64,000 nucleotides of DNA, taken from assembly GCF_002093745.1 (NCBI RefSeq), contig NZ_MTSB01000008.1:124001-188000 (forward strand). The letters run 5' to 3'. Below are positions 25,567-33,546 of the stretch, in pieces; the first letter of the stretch is position 1; the number at the start of each line of letters is the position of its first letter. The stretch comes from Pseudomonas graminis. GTDB lineage: Bacteria; Pseudomonadota; Gammaproteobacteria; Pseudomonadales; Pseudomonadaceae. The position numbers were made by a program, and so were the translations under genes. Below the pieces are notes generated by a model. It was not told where the DNA came from, searched no databases, and worked only from the letters and a program-made list of their open reading frames with translations.

Positions 25567-25815
25567 ATGCACGATCCGTTTGAAGAATCTTTACGCGACA
25601 TGCTCAATTCTTCATCCTCCAGCCGGGATGACGATGCATGTCTGGGACGTGTCCTGAAGACCGCCAACCGCCAGGTCGGTGCCGGTGTGTTGTTCGGGCT
25701 GCTGGGGCGTTGGTCGGAGGCGTTGATGATTGCCGTCAACAGCGGTTCGGCACATGTTTCTCCCGTTTCTCGCCGCACTGCTTCTGGTGCGCGTTCTATC
25801 GATAAGGCTGATTGA
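25567..25815 (+). CDS. crfX: CrfX, small protein of the cmaX-cmpX operon
   Basis: An 82-residue protein (MHDPFEESLRDMLNSSSSS...), recognised by its position between cmaX and cmpX. It has a Ser-rich stretch, a Gly/Leu-rich patch (GAGVLFGLLGRW) too short to be a sure membrane helix, and a basic tail. The ATG at 25567 follows GAGG by seven bases; a GTG at 25555 is the alternative. Function is not known to me. Confidence 0.8.
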   Translation: MHDPFEESLRDMLNSSSSSRDDDACLGRVLKTANRQVGAGVLFGLLGRWSEALMIAVNSGSAHVSPVSRRTASGARSIDKAD

Positions 25816-25817
25816 GC

Positions 25818-26642
25818 ATGGAATTGAATCTCTGGACCCAGAGCCTTCTTGCTGCAATGACTGCGTTGTGGACCAAAGTCGCCAACTTCATCCCTAACCT
25901 CTTTGGCGCCCTGGTCGTGGTGCTGCTGGGTTTTGTCGTGGCCAAGCTGCTCGACACGCTGCTCTCCAAGCTCTTGGCAAAGCTGGGCCTTGATCGTCTG
26001 GTCAGTGGCACGGGCCTCACCAAGCTGATCGGCCGCGCGGGCGTCAAGGTGCCTGTCTCCACACTGATCGGCAAAGTCGTCTATTGGTTTGTATTGCTGA
26101 TCTTCCTGGTGTCGGCTGCCGAATCGTTGGGGCTGCAGCGAGTTTCCGCTACCCTGGACATGCTGGCGCTGTATCTGCCGAAAGTGTTTGGTGCCGCGCT
26201 GGTGTTGCTGGTCGGCGTGTTGCTGGCGCAACTGGTCAACGGCCTGGTGCGGGGGGCCGCTGAAGGCGTCGGAATAGATTATTCGGCTGGCCTGGGACGA
26301 ATTGCTCAAGGGCTGGTCATAATCATCAGCATCTCGGTCGCGATCAGCCAGCTTGAGGTCAAGACCGACCTGCTGAACCATGTGATTGTGATTGCGCTGA
26401 TTACCGTTGGTCTGACAGTGGCACTTGCCTTGGGCCTCGGCAGTCGGGAAATCGCCGGTCAGATCATCGCCGGCATTTATGTCCGCGAGCTCTTTCAGGT
26501 GGGGCAGCAGGTACAGATAGGCGAGACGGAAGGGCAGATCGAGGAGATCGGTACGGTCAAGACAACGTTACTGACAGAAGAAGGAGAGCTGGTTTCGTTT
26601 TCCAACCGCATCCTTCTTGAACAGCGAGTAAGCAGCCGTTAA
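25818..26642 (+). CDS. cmpX: CmpX, small-conductance mechanosensitive-channel-like membrane protein
   Basis: A 274-residue membrane protein with about five hydrophobic helices. One is FGALVVVLLGFVVAKLLD and another is VFGAALVLLVGVLLAQLVNGL. They are followed by an MscS-like segment, LALGLGSREIAGQIIAGIYVRELFQVGQQVQIGETEGQIEEIG. The length and truncated beta domain fit the TM_helix/CmpX group, not full MscS. It starts two bases after the crfX stop. In Pseudomonas this gene is linked to membrane homeostasis and SigX activity (family knowledge). Confidence 0.9.
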   Translation: MELNLWTQSLLAAMTALWTKVANFIPNLFGALVVVLLGFVVAKLLDTLLSKLLAKLGLDRLVSGTGLTKLIGRAGVKVPVSTLIGKVVYWFVLLIFLVSAAESLGLQRVSATLDMLALYLPKVFGAALVLLVGVLLAQLVNGLVRGAAEGVGIDYSAGLGRIAQGLVIIISISVAISQLEVKTDLLNHVIVIALITVGLTVALALGLGSREIAGQIIAGIYVRELFQVGQQVQIGETEGQIEEIGTVKTTLLTEEGELVSFSNRILLEQRVSSR

Positions 26643-26725
26643 GCGGCCAACCTGCTAATCTATGCCGCCCGGTTGCCGATATAGGGCTGTGGCGGACATT
26701 GACCTGACTGTCGGCAAAATTTGTT

Positions 26726-27316
26726 TTGAATAAACCTCAACCGTTTTCGACGCGCTACGACCCCCGCGAGCTCTCTGATGAGGAGCTGGTTGCGCGAGCC
26801 CATGTTGAGCTGTTCAATGTGACGCGGGCGTACGAAGAATTGATGCGTCGTTATCAGCGGACACTTTTTAACGTGTGTTCACGTTATTTAGGGAACGATC
26901 GCGACGCTGACGATGTCTGTCAGGAGGTGATGCTTAAGGTGTTGTATGGGTTGAAAAATTTTGAAGGTAAATCTAAATTTAAAACCTGGCTCTACAGCAT
27001 CACCTACAATGAGTGCATCACGCAGTACAGAAAGGAACGGCGTAAGCGTCGCTTGATGGACGCGCTGAGTCTGGATCCACTTGAGGAAGCGTCGGAAGAC
27101 AAGACGCCCAAACCTGAAGAGCGGGGCGGACTCGATCGCTGGCTTGTGTATGTGAACCCGATCGATCGGGAGATTCTGGTACTGAGATTCGTCGCAGAAC
27201 TTGAATTCCAGGAGATCGCAGACATCATGCACATGGGCTTGAGCGCAACGAAAATGCGTTACAAGCGGGCATTAGATAAATTACGAGAGAAATTTGCGGG
27301 AATCGCCGAAACTTAA
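26726..27316 (+). CDS. sigX: ECF sigma factor SigX
   Basis: A 196-residue extracytoplasmic-function sigma factor. Region 2 is visible in LFNVCSRYLGNDRDADDVCQEVMLKVLYGLKNFEGKSKFKTWLY; region 4 has PIDREILVLRFVAELEFQEIADIMHMGLSATKMRYKRALDKLR. The start is TTG at 26726, which gives the expected MNKPQ...RYDPRELSDEELVARAH N-terminus; no ATG fits. No anti-sigma gene adjoins it. SigX drives oprF transcription and envelope lipid functions in other pseudomonads. Confidence 0.95.
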   Translation: MNKPQPFSTRYDPRELSDEELVARAHVELFNVTRAYEELMRRYQRTLFNVCSRYLGNDRDADDVCQEVMLKVLYGLKNFEGKSKFKTWLYSITYNECITQYRKERRKRRLMDALSLDPLEEASEDKTPKPEERGGLDRWLVYVNPIDREILVLRFVAELEFQEIADIMHMGLSATKMRYKRALDKLREKFAGIAET

Positions 27317-27421
27317 TACGGTGCAAATATCTCTTACGAACTGGCTGGGTCTGGTAGACTGGCCGCCGAGTTGTCCCCCTGTGTGGGACTGCTTAATAAT
27401 CATCAGATGGGGATTTAACGG

Positions 27422-28456
27422 ATGAAACTGAAAAACACCTTGGGCTTGGCCATTGGTACTATTGTTGCCGCCACCTCGTTCGGCGCACTGGCTCAAGGCC
27501 AAGGCGCGGTCGAAATCGAAGGCTTCGCCAAGAAAGAGTATTACGATAGCGATCGTAATTTCAAAAACGACGGCAACCTGTTCGGCGGCTCCGTTGGCTA
27601 CTTCCTGACCGACGACGTTGAACTGCGTCTGGGCTACGACGAAGTTCACAACGTCCGTAGCGAAAGCGGCAAGAACATCAAGGGCGCAGACACCGCTCTG
27701 GACGCTCTGTACCACTTCAACAACCCAGGCGACATGCTGCGTCCTTACCTGTCTGCCGGTTTCTCTGACCAAAGCATCGGTCAAGACGCTCGCAACGGCC
27801 GTGACGGTTCGACCTTCGCCAACATCGGTGGCGGCGCCAAGCTGTACTTCACTGACAACTTCTATGCCCGTGCAGGCGTTGAAGCTCAGTACAACATCGA
27901 CCAAGGCAACACCGAGTGGGCGCCAAGCGTCGGTATCGGCGTTAACTTCGGTGGCGGCAGCAAAAAAGTTGAAGCTGCACCTGCTCCAGTAGCTGAAGTG
28001 TGCTCCGACAGCGACAACGACGGCGTGTGCGACAACGTCGACAAGTGCCCGGACACCCCAGCCAACGTTACCGTTGACGCTGATGGCTGCCCAGCCGTTG
28101 CTGAAGTGGTTCGTGTTGAGCTGGACGTGAAGTTCGATTTCGACAAATCCGTAGTCAAGCCTAACAGCTACGGCGACATCAAGAACCTCGCTGACTTCAT
28201 GCAGCAGTACCCACAAACCACCACCACTGTTGAAGGTCACACTGACTCCGTCGGTCCTGACGCTTACAACCAAAAACTGTCCGAGCGTCGTGCAAACGCC
28301 GTTAAACAGGTTCTGGTTAACCAGTACGGTGTTGGCGCTAGCCGCGTAAACTCGGTTGGTTACGGCGAATCCCGCCCAGTTGCTGACAACGCAACTGAAG
28401 CTGGCCGCGCAGTTAACCGTCGCGTAGAAGCAGAAGTAGAAGCTCAAGCTAAGTAA
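27422..28456 (+). CDS. oprF: Major outer membrane porin OprF (OmpA family)
   Basis: A 344-residue porin and peptidoglycan-linking protein. It has a signal peptide (LGLAIGTIVAATSFGALA), an eight-strand N-terminal barrel to about residue 180, and a Pro/Ala hinge (VEAAPAPVAEVC). A cysteine- and Asp-rich loop follows (CSDSDNDGVCDNVDKCPDTP, a thrombospondin type 3-like repeat), then an OmpA C-terminal domain with TTVEGHTDSVGPDAYNQKLSERRANAV binding diaminopimelate. The 105-base leader after sigX holds a small GTCCC/GGGAC hairpin near 27373-27389. Codons are strongly biased, as expected for a very abundant protein. Confidence 0.98.
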   Translation: MKLKNTLGLAIGTIVAATSFGALAQGQGAVEIEGFAKKEYYDSDRNFKNDGNLFGGSVGYFLTDDVELRLGYDEVHNVRSESGKNIKGADTALDALYHFNNPGDMLRPYLSAGFSDQSIGQDARNGRDGSTFANIGGGAKLYFTDNFYARAGVEAQYNIDQGNTEWAPSVGIGVNFGGGSKKVEAAPAPVAEVCSDSDNDGVCDNVDKCPDTPANVTVDADGCPAVAEVVRVELDVKFDFDKSVVKPNSYGDIKNLADFMQQYPQTTTTVEGHTDSVGPDAYNQKLSERRANAVKQVLVNQYGVGASRVNSVGYGESRPVADNATEAGRAVNRRVEAEVEAQAK

Positions 28457-28473
28457 TTAGCCCGCTTGTACTG

Positions 28474-28500
28474 AAAAGCCCGGCTTAGGCCGGGCTTTTC
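28474..28500 (+). terminator. Intrinsic terminator after oprF
   Basis: A ten-base perfect stem AAAAGCCCGG / CCGGGCTTTT around a six-base loop, with the T run at its 3' end. It can serve oprF and the convergent cobA transcript. Confidence 0.9.
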
Positions 28501-28534
28501 TTTGTCTGCGATTCGGGCAGCTTCTGACGGTCGC

Positions 28535-29296
28535 TCAGCCCGCTTGCCGTTGCGTATGATGCTCAAGTGCCTGATTCAACCACTCGTTGCTGCACGCCGC
28601 GACAGCGCCAATCACCAGAATGGCAGGGCTCTTCAGTTCGAATGTAGCGGCATCCCTCTGCAGGGCGTTCAGCGTGCTACGGCAATCACGCTGCCAGGGC
28701 AGTGACGCATTTTCGATCATGGCCACCGGCATTTCGCCTGTCATTCCGCCTGCCAGCAGGTTTTCGCGAATGTCTGCCAGCTTCGCCACGCCCATGTACA
28801 CCACCAGCGTCGTTCCGCCTTGTGCCAGCGCCTGCCAGTTGAGGCTGCTGTCATCCTGCGTGTGGGCGGTCACGAGGGTCACGCCGCGACTGATCCCGCG
28901 CAGGGTCAGCGAGATCCCGCACTGGGTCGCCCCGGCCAGGCCGGCTGTAATACCGTTGACCAGTTCTACCGCAACACCGTGTTCCTGCAGCCACTGTGCT
29001 TCTTCGCCGCCGCGCCCGAAGATGCACGGGTCGCCGCCTTTCAGGCGCACCACGCATTTACCCTGACGCACATACCGCAGCATCAGACGATGAATAAACG
29101 CTTGCGGTGTCGAGCGGCAACCCCCTCGTTTGCCGACAGCGATCACTCGTGCTTGCGGGCAATGTTCGAGCACGGCGGTATTGACCAGATCGTCGATCAA
29201 TACCACGTCGGCCTCCCGCAAGGCGCGGACGGCCTTGAGGGTCAGTAATTCCGGGTCACCGGGGCCTGCGCCCACCAGCCATACTTTTGCGCTCAT
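28535..29296 (-). CDS. cobA: Uroporphyrinogen-III C-methyltransferase
   Basis: Methylates uroporphyrinogen III to precorrin-2, feeding siroheme for nitrite/sulfite reductases and cobalamin. The 253-residue product has VWLVGAGPGDPELLTLKA at the N-terminus, the VVRLKGGDPCIFGRGGEE loop and GITAGLAGATQCGISLTLRG. It is a stand-alone CobA, not the CysG fusion. It is the last gene of the nas unit, ten bases after nasC, which fits the need for siroheme in nitrogen assimilation. Confidence 0.95.
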   Translation of the reverse strand: MSAKVWLVGAGPGDPELLTLKAVRALREADVVLIDDLVNTAVLEHCPQARVIAVGKRGGCRSTPQAFIHRLMLRYVRQGKCVVRLKGGDPCIFGRGGEEAQWLQEHGVAVELVNGITAGLAGATQCGISLTLRGISRGVTLVTAHTQDDSSLNWQALAQGGTTLVVYMGVAKLADIRENLLAGGMTGEMPVAMIENASLPWQRDCRSTLNALQRDAATFELKSPAILVIGAVAACSNEWLNQALEHHTQRQAG

Positions 29297-29306
29297 GCTG
29301 CATTCC

Positions 29307-32027
29307 TCATTCGGTCACTGCGACGGCGTTGATCAGTCTTTTTATTTCGGGAACACACGACCCGCACTGGGTCCCGCAGCCCAACTGTTTCTTGAGTTGA
29401 TTCAGATCCAGGCCACGTGCAATGCCGCTTGTCACCGCGCTCTGGCTGACGTTCATGCAGTTGCACAGGGTTTTGTCACGGCGCTGCGACGTGTCTTTGC
29501 CGGGCGGGTTGCTCAACGGCGCCAGCAGCCAGCGCCGTACAGAGTCTTCGATGCGTTCTTCCAGCCAAAGCGTCTGCAGCCAGTGCCGGGCGAGGGTTTC
29601 GCCGGCCAGGCGAACGCCGGTGATGCGCTGGTTATCGATCCGGATTCGTTTACCGATGGCGTGGCGTGGATCGTCGTACGCCATGACCGGTCCTGTGTCG
29701 AGGCCCAGTACACGGTCTATGTCGTGCAGCAGCGCCGGGTCGGGCGCGGTGCTGCTGGCGGCGTTGACGATCAGTGCTGATCGCTCGCGCCCCGCCAGAC
29801 TCATGCTCAGGTAGGCAAACCCGTCGCACAGCGGGCGCAGTTGCTCCATACGCTGCTGCACGTTGCCTTCGATCAGGGCGAAGAACTGCCAGGTCAACCG
29901 GGTCTTTTCGATTCTCACGCCCGAGTGCTTGAGTTCCGGTTGTTTCGAGACGGGGTCAAACGCCGGTTGGGTGAGGACATTGACGCCACCCTTGAGAAAG
30001 CGGTCGCCCCAGTGCATGGGCAGGAACGCCTGACCAGGCAGCAGGCTGTCATCGCAGTTCACCGGCAGCAGCAGTTCGCCGCGGCGGCTGATCAGCTTGA
30101 CCAGATCGCCGGTTTGCACATCGTGGCGCTGCATGTCCTGAGGGTTGAGGCTCAACACCGCTTCGCTGACGTGGCCGAACAGGCGGGCAGCGGTGCCGGT
30201 TCGGCTCATGCCGTGCCAGTGATCGCGCAGCCTGCCGGTATTGAGTGTCAGCGGGTAGTCAGCGTCCCGCAGTTCGCGGGCGGCGATATAAGGCTCGGAC
30301 AGAAAATGCGCACGGCCTGAGTCCGTGGGAAAAATCCCGTCCGTGTAAAGACGAGGCGTACCGGCGCGGGCACCCCTCGGAAAAGGCCATTGTTGCGGGC
30401 CGTCCCGGTCGATCAGCTCACGGTCGATGCCGGACATGTCCAGATCGCGTCCGACCGTCAGGCCCTTGAACTCATCAAACAAAGCCTTGGGCGTGTGGAA
30501 GTCGAACAGGGCAGGCGCCTCGGGTTGGAGGCGTTTTTGCAGGCGCTGAGCGAAATCCACCGTGATCGCCCAGTCCGGGCGCGCCTCACCGGGCGCCTGA
30601 ACCGCTTTGCGCACGTTGGAAATGCGCCGCTCCGAATTGGTCACCGTGCCTTCCTTTTCTCCCCAACTGGCGGCGGGTAGCAGCAGGTCGGCATAACGCG
30701 CGGTCTCGGTGGTCTTGAACGCTTCCTGAAGGACGACAAACGGGCAGGTTTCCAGTGCTTGCCTGATACGGTTCTGATCGGGCAGCGATTGCGCGGGGTT
30801 GGTGCAGGCGATCCACAGCGCCTTGATGGTGCCGCTTTGCAGTTGCTCGAACAGTTCGATGGCAGACAGGCCGGGGTTGGCGGGCAGGCTGTCGATGCCC
30901 CAGTATTCGGCCACTTCCGCGCGATGTTGGGGGTTGGTCGCGTCTCGATGGCCGGGCAGCAGATTGGAAAGACTGCCGGTTTCACGCCCGCCCATCGCGT
31001 TCGGCTGCCCGGTCAGCGAGAACGGACCTGCGCCCGGGCGACCGATCTGGCCGGTTGCCAGGTGCAGGTTGATCAACGCGCTGTTCTTGGCGCTGCCGGC
31101 GGTGGATTGATTCAGACCCATGCACCATAGCGACAATACGCTTGGTGACTCGCCGATCCAGCGCGCGCACGTCTGTAATAGATCTGGCGCAATGCCGCAG
31201 AGGGTGGCTACGTAGTCGGGCGTGTATTCACTGACCCGAGCGGCCAGTGCCTCATAACCCTGTGTGTGCGCGGCGATGAAATCGTGGTCGACCAGGTTGT
31301 CGCGCATCAGAACATGCAGCAAGCCGTGAAACAGTGCGACGTCGGTGCCCGGTTGAACCGCCAGATGCAGGTCTGCCAGCTCGCAGGTATCGGTGCGTCG
31401 CGGGTCGATGACGATGAGTTTCATGTGCGGTCGGCGGCTTTTTGCTTCTTCGAGGCGTCTGAACAGCACCGGATGCGCATAGGCCATGTTGCTGCCGACG
31501 ATGACCACGCAGTCGCTCAGCTCGATATCTTCGTAACTGCAGGGTGGTGCGTCGGCCCCCAGGCTGCGTTTGTAACCGGCCACGGCCGATGACATGCACA
31601 GCCGCGAATTGCTGTCGATATTGTTGGTGCCGACCAGCGCCCGGGCCAGCTTGTTGAACGCGTAGTAATCTTCGGTGAGCAACTGGCCCGAAATGTAGAA
31701 GGCGACGCTGTCCGGGCCGTGCTCGCGAATGCTGTCAGCGAACACGTTGGCGGCATGCTCCAGTGCCGTGTCCCAATCGGTGACGCTGCGCGCGAGCGCT
31801 TTGCTCAGGCGCAATTCCGGGTACAACGCACGTGCTTCGATATCGCCTGTCAGGTGCAGGCTTGAGCCTTTGCTGCACAGTTTGCCGAAGTTGGCCGGGT
31901 GCGTCGGGTCGCCACTGACGCCGAGGATGTTTTGACCGTCATGCTCGATCAGCACGCCACAGCCGACGCCGCAATAACAGCAGGTGGAGGCGGTAACCTG
32001 GGTGGTGTTGATGGCCAGGCTGGTCAT
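29307..32027 (-). CDS. nasC: Assimilatory nitrate reductase, catalytic subunit
   Basis: Reduces nitrate to nitrite in the cytoplasm with a molybdopterin guanine dinucleotide cofactor. The 906-residue product has an N-terminal [4Fe-4S] motif, CCYCGVGC with a later LCSKG cysteine. Mo-bis-MGD domains run through the body (SRLCMSSAVAGY, SLWCMGLNQSTAG), and the molydopterin-dinucleotide domain includes NTGRLRDHWHGMSRTG. The C-terminus carries a BFD-like [2Fe-2S] domain, CNCMNVSQSAV...GCGTQCGSCVPEI. The ATG at 32027 overlaps the upstream FAD gene by four bases (ATGA), so an electron chain NADH-FAD protein-BFD-Mo is likely. Confidence 0.94.
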   Translation of the reverse strand: MTSLAINTTQVTASTCCYCGVGCGVLIEHDGQNILGVSGDPTHPANFGKLCSKGSSLHLTGDIEARALYPELRLSKALARSVTDWDTALEHAANVFADSIREHGPDSVAFYISGQLLTEDYYAFNKLARALVGTNNIDSNSRLCMSSAVAGYKRSLGADAPPCSYEDIELSDCVVIVGSNMAYAHPVLFRRLEEAKSRRPHMKLIVIDPRRTDTCELADLHLAVQPGTDVALFHGLLHVLMRDNLVDHDFIAAHTQGYEALAARVSEYTPDYVATLCGIAPDLLQTCARWIGESPSVLSLWCMGLNQSTAGSAKNSALINLHLATGQIGRPGAGPFSLTGQPNAMGGRETGSLSNLLPGHRDATNPQHRAEVAEYWGIDSLPANPGLSAIELFEQLQSGTIKALWIACTNPAQSLPDQNRIRQALETCPFVVLQEAFKTTETARYADLLLPAASWGEKEGTVTNSERRISNVRKAVQAPGEARPDWAITVDFAQRLQKRLQPEAPALFDFHTPKALFDEFKGLTVGRDLDMSGIDRELIDRDGPQQWPFPRGARAGTPRLYTDGIFPTDSGRAHFLSEPYIAARELRDADYPLTLNTGRLRDHWHGMSRTGTAARLFGHVSEAVLSLNPQDMQRHDVQTGDLVKLISRRGELLLPVNCDDSLLPGQAFLPMHWGDRFLKGGVNVLTQPAFDPVSKQPELKHSGVRIEKTRLTWQFFALIEGNVQQRMEQLRPLCDGFAYLSMSLAGRERSALIVNAASSTAPDPALLHDIDRVLGLDTGPVMAYDDPRHAIGKRIRIDNQRITGVRLAGETLARHWLQTLWLEERIEDSVRRWLLAPLSNPPGKDTSQRRDKTLCNCMNVSQSAVTSGIARGLDLNQLKKQLGCGTQCGSCVPEIKRLINAVAVTE

Positions 32028-33253
32028 GCGCAGGCGGCCTCTTCGGCGGCGGGTTGGCCGAACATCAGGTGATTGCGGATCGCGGCAATGCCCTGACCTT
32101 CGCGAATCTGTTGCAGATACCAACTGCCGTCTGCGGTGTCGCCATACAGGCAAGCGCCGACCAGGATGTCATTCTTGATCACCAGTTTTTTGTATACGCC
32201 GCTGATGGGGTCCGAAAGGGTGATGCTTTCGGTGCCTTCGCCGCCGAGAAAGTCGCCTGCTGAAAACAGGTCGATGCCGGTGACCTTCAGCTTGGTCGAG
32301 GTGACCGAGCCTGGGTAGCGCGCAAAACCCAGTTGCGCGAGGTGGTTGGCGCAGACTCGCGCCTGTTCGAACAGTGGGGCAACCAGGCCATAGGCAATGC
32401 CGCGATGGCTGACGCACTCGCCGATCGCGTAGATACGCGGGTCGTAGGTCTGCAGGGTGTCGTTGACCAGAATCCCTCGGTGGCAGGGCAGCCCGGCCTG
32501 TTCAGCCAGTTCGGTATTGGGGCGTATGCCCGCGGCCATGACCACCAGATCGGCGTCGATCACATCGCCGTTCTTGAACTGTACGGCCCGCACGCGGCCC
32601 TGTTCGTCGCCGAGCAAGGCGTCGGTCTGTTCATTGAGACGAAAGCTCAGGCCGCGCAGCTCCAGCGCGGCTTGCAGCATCAGGCCGCTGGTCTTGTCCA
32701 GTTGGCGCTCCAGCAGCGTTTGCCCGTTGTGAATGACCGTGACCTGCATGCCGCGCAGGCTCAGGCCGTTGGCCGCTTCCAGTCCGAGCAGGCCGCCGCC
32801 GATGACCACTGCACGCTTGTGGGTGACCGCCGTGTCGATCATCTGCCGGGTATGGCCGATGTCGCGGTAGCCGATGACGCCTTCCAGTGTGTTGCCGGGG
32901 ATCGGCAAGATGAAGGGCCGCGATCCGGTCGCGATCAGCAGGCGGTCGTAACCGGCTTCGGTGCCGTCTTCGGCGATCACCAGACGTTTGATGCGATCGA
33001 TCTTTACCACCCGGCGGTTTAGCAATAACCGGATACCGTTGGCTGCGTACCAGTCCAGGTCGTTGAGGACGATGTCTTCGAAGTTCTGCTCGCCGGCCAG
33101 TACCGGGGACAGCAGGATTCGGTTGTAGTTGGGGTGTGGCTCGGCGCCGAAGACCGTGATGTCGTAAAGGTCTTCGCTCAGTTTCAGCAACTCTTCGAGT
33201 GTGCGCACGCCGGCCATGCCGTTGCCAATCATCACCAGTTTGAGTTTTTTCAT
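32024..33253 (-). CDS. nasB: FAD/NAD(P)H oxidoreductase, nitrate assimilation electron-transfer subunit (NirB-N-like)
   Basis: A 409-residue flavoprotein matching the N-terminal half of NirB-type nitrite reductase. The FAD-binding start is LVMIGNGMAGVRTLEELL, the NAD-binding motif is AVVIGGGLLGLEAANGLSLRG, and YAIGECVSHRG is the second FAD site. It ends after the small linker domain (about residue 395). It therefore lacks the BFD [2Fe-2S] and siroheme/[4Fe-4S] halves of NirB (about 850 residues), with no remnant after the stop. Overlap with nasC suggests it feeds that enzyme, like the Klebsiella electron-transfer subunit. The ribosome-binding site GGAGG is strong. It could have been annotated as nirB; the reductase function is not supported. 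Confidence 0.85.
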   Translation of the reverse strand: MKKLKLVMIGNGMAGVRTLEELLKLSEDLYDITVFGAEPHPNYNRILLSPVLAGEQNFEDIVLNDLDWYAANGIRLLLNRRVVKIDRIKRLVIAEDGTEAGYDRLLIATGSRPFILPIPGNTLEGVIGYRDIGHTRQMIDTAVTHKRAVVIGGGLLGLEAANGLSLRGMQVTVIHNGQTLLERQLDKTSGLMLQAALELRGLSFRLNEQTDALLGDEQGRVRAVQFKNGDVIDADLVVMAAGIRPNTELAEQAGLPCHRGILVNDTLQTYDPRIYAIGECVSHRGIAYGLVAPLFEQARVCANHLAQLGFARYPGSVTSTKLKVTGIDLFSAGDFLGGEGTESITLSDPISGVYKKLVIKNDILVGACLYGDTADGSWYLQQIREGQGIAAIRNHLMFGQPAAEEAACA

Positions 33254-33301
33254 TTTGCCTCCGAGTCGCCAGGGCGCGCGCTCGACACCGTGTGCGCAAA
33301 C

Positions 33302-33434
33302 AAAAAAAGGCGTCCCGTCAGTTGCCTGACAGGGACGCCTTTGTCCGGTCCCGTTATCTCGGGAAACGCAGCCTTCATCGTTGAGGGCTGCGTGTTATGA
33401 ATGATCTGAAAAGGACTATGCAGCGCTTGTGCCA
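33302..33434 (-). promoter_or_regulatory. Sigma-54-like promoter and NasT-type antitermination leader of nasB-nasC-cobA
   Basis: On the minus strand TGGCAC, five bases, then CTGCAT (33434-33418) fits the sigma-54 -24/-12 consensus, with GG and GC ten bases apart. About 25 bases downstream is a hairpin at 33393-33366, ACGCAGCC / GGCTGCGT. It can close further to an AACGAT hexaloop with A1 and G4, as bound by ANTAR proteins. Next comes a GGCGTCCC / GGGACGCC stem (33339-33309) followed by seven T (33308-33302), a complete intrinsic terminator before the gene. Sequence-only assignment; the hexaloop consensus is from the ANTAR family literature. Confidence 0.75.
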
Positions 33435-33546
33435 ACTCGCAAATGCCCGCGTGGCGGGGGATGTTGCAAGCGCTGACGGGCATCTTTGCACTGGGTTGAA
33501 GCGCGTCGCACAGAATCAGGGCGGCGTGTGGGTCGAATCACCTGAC

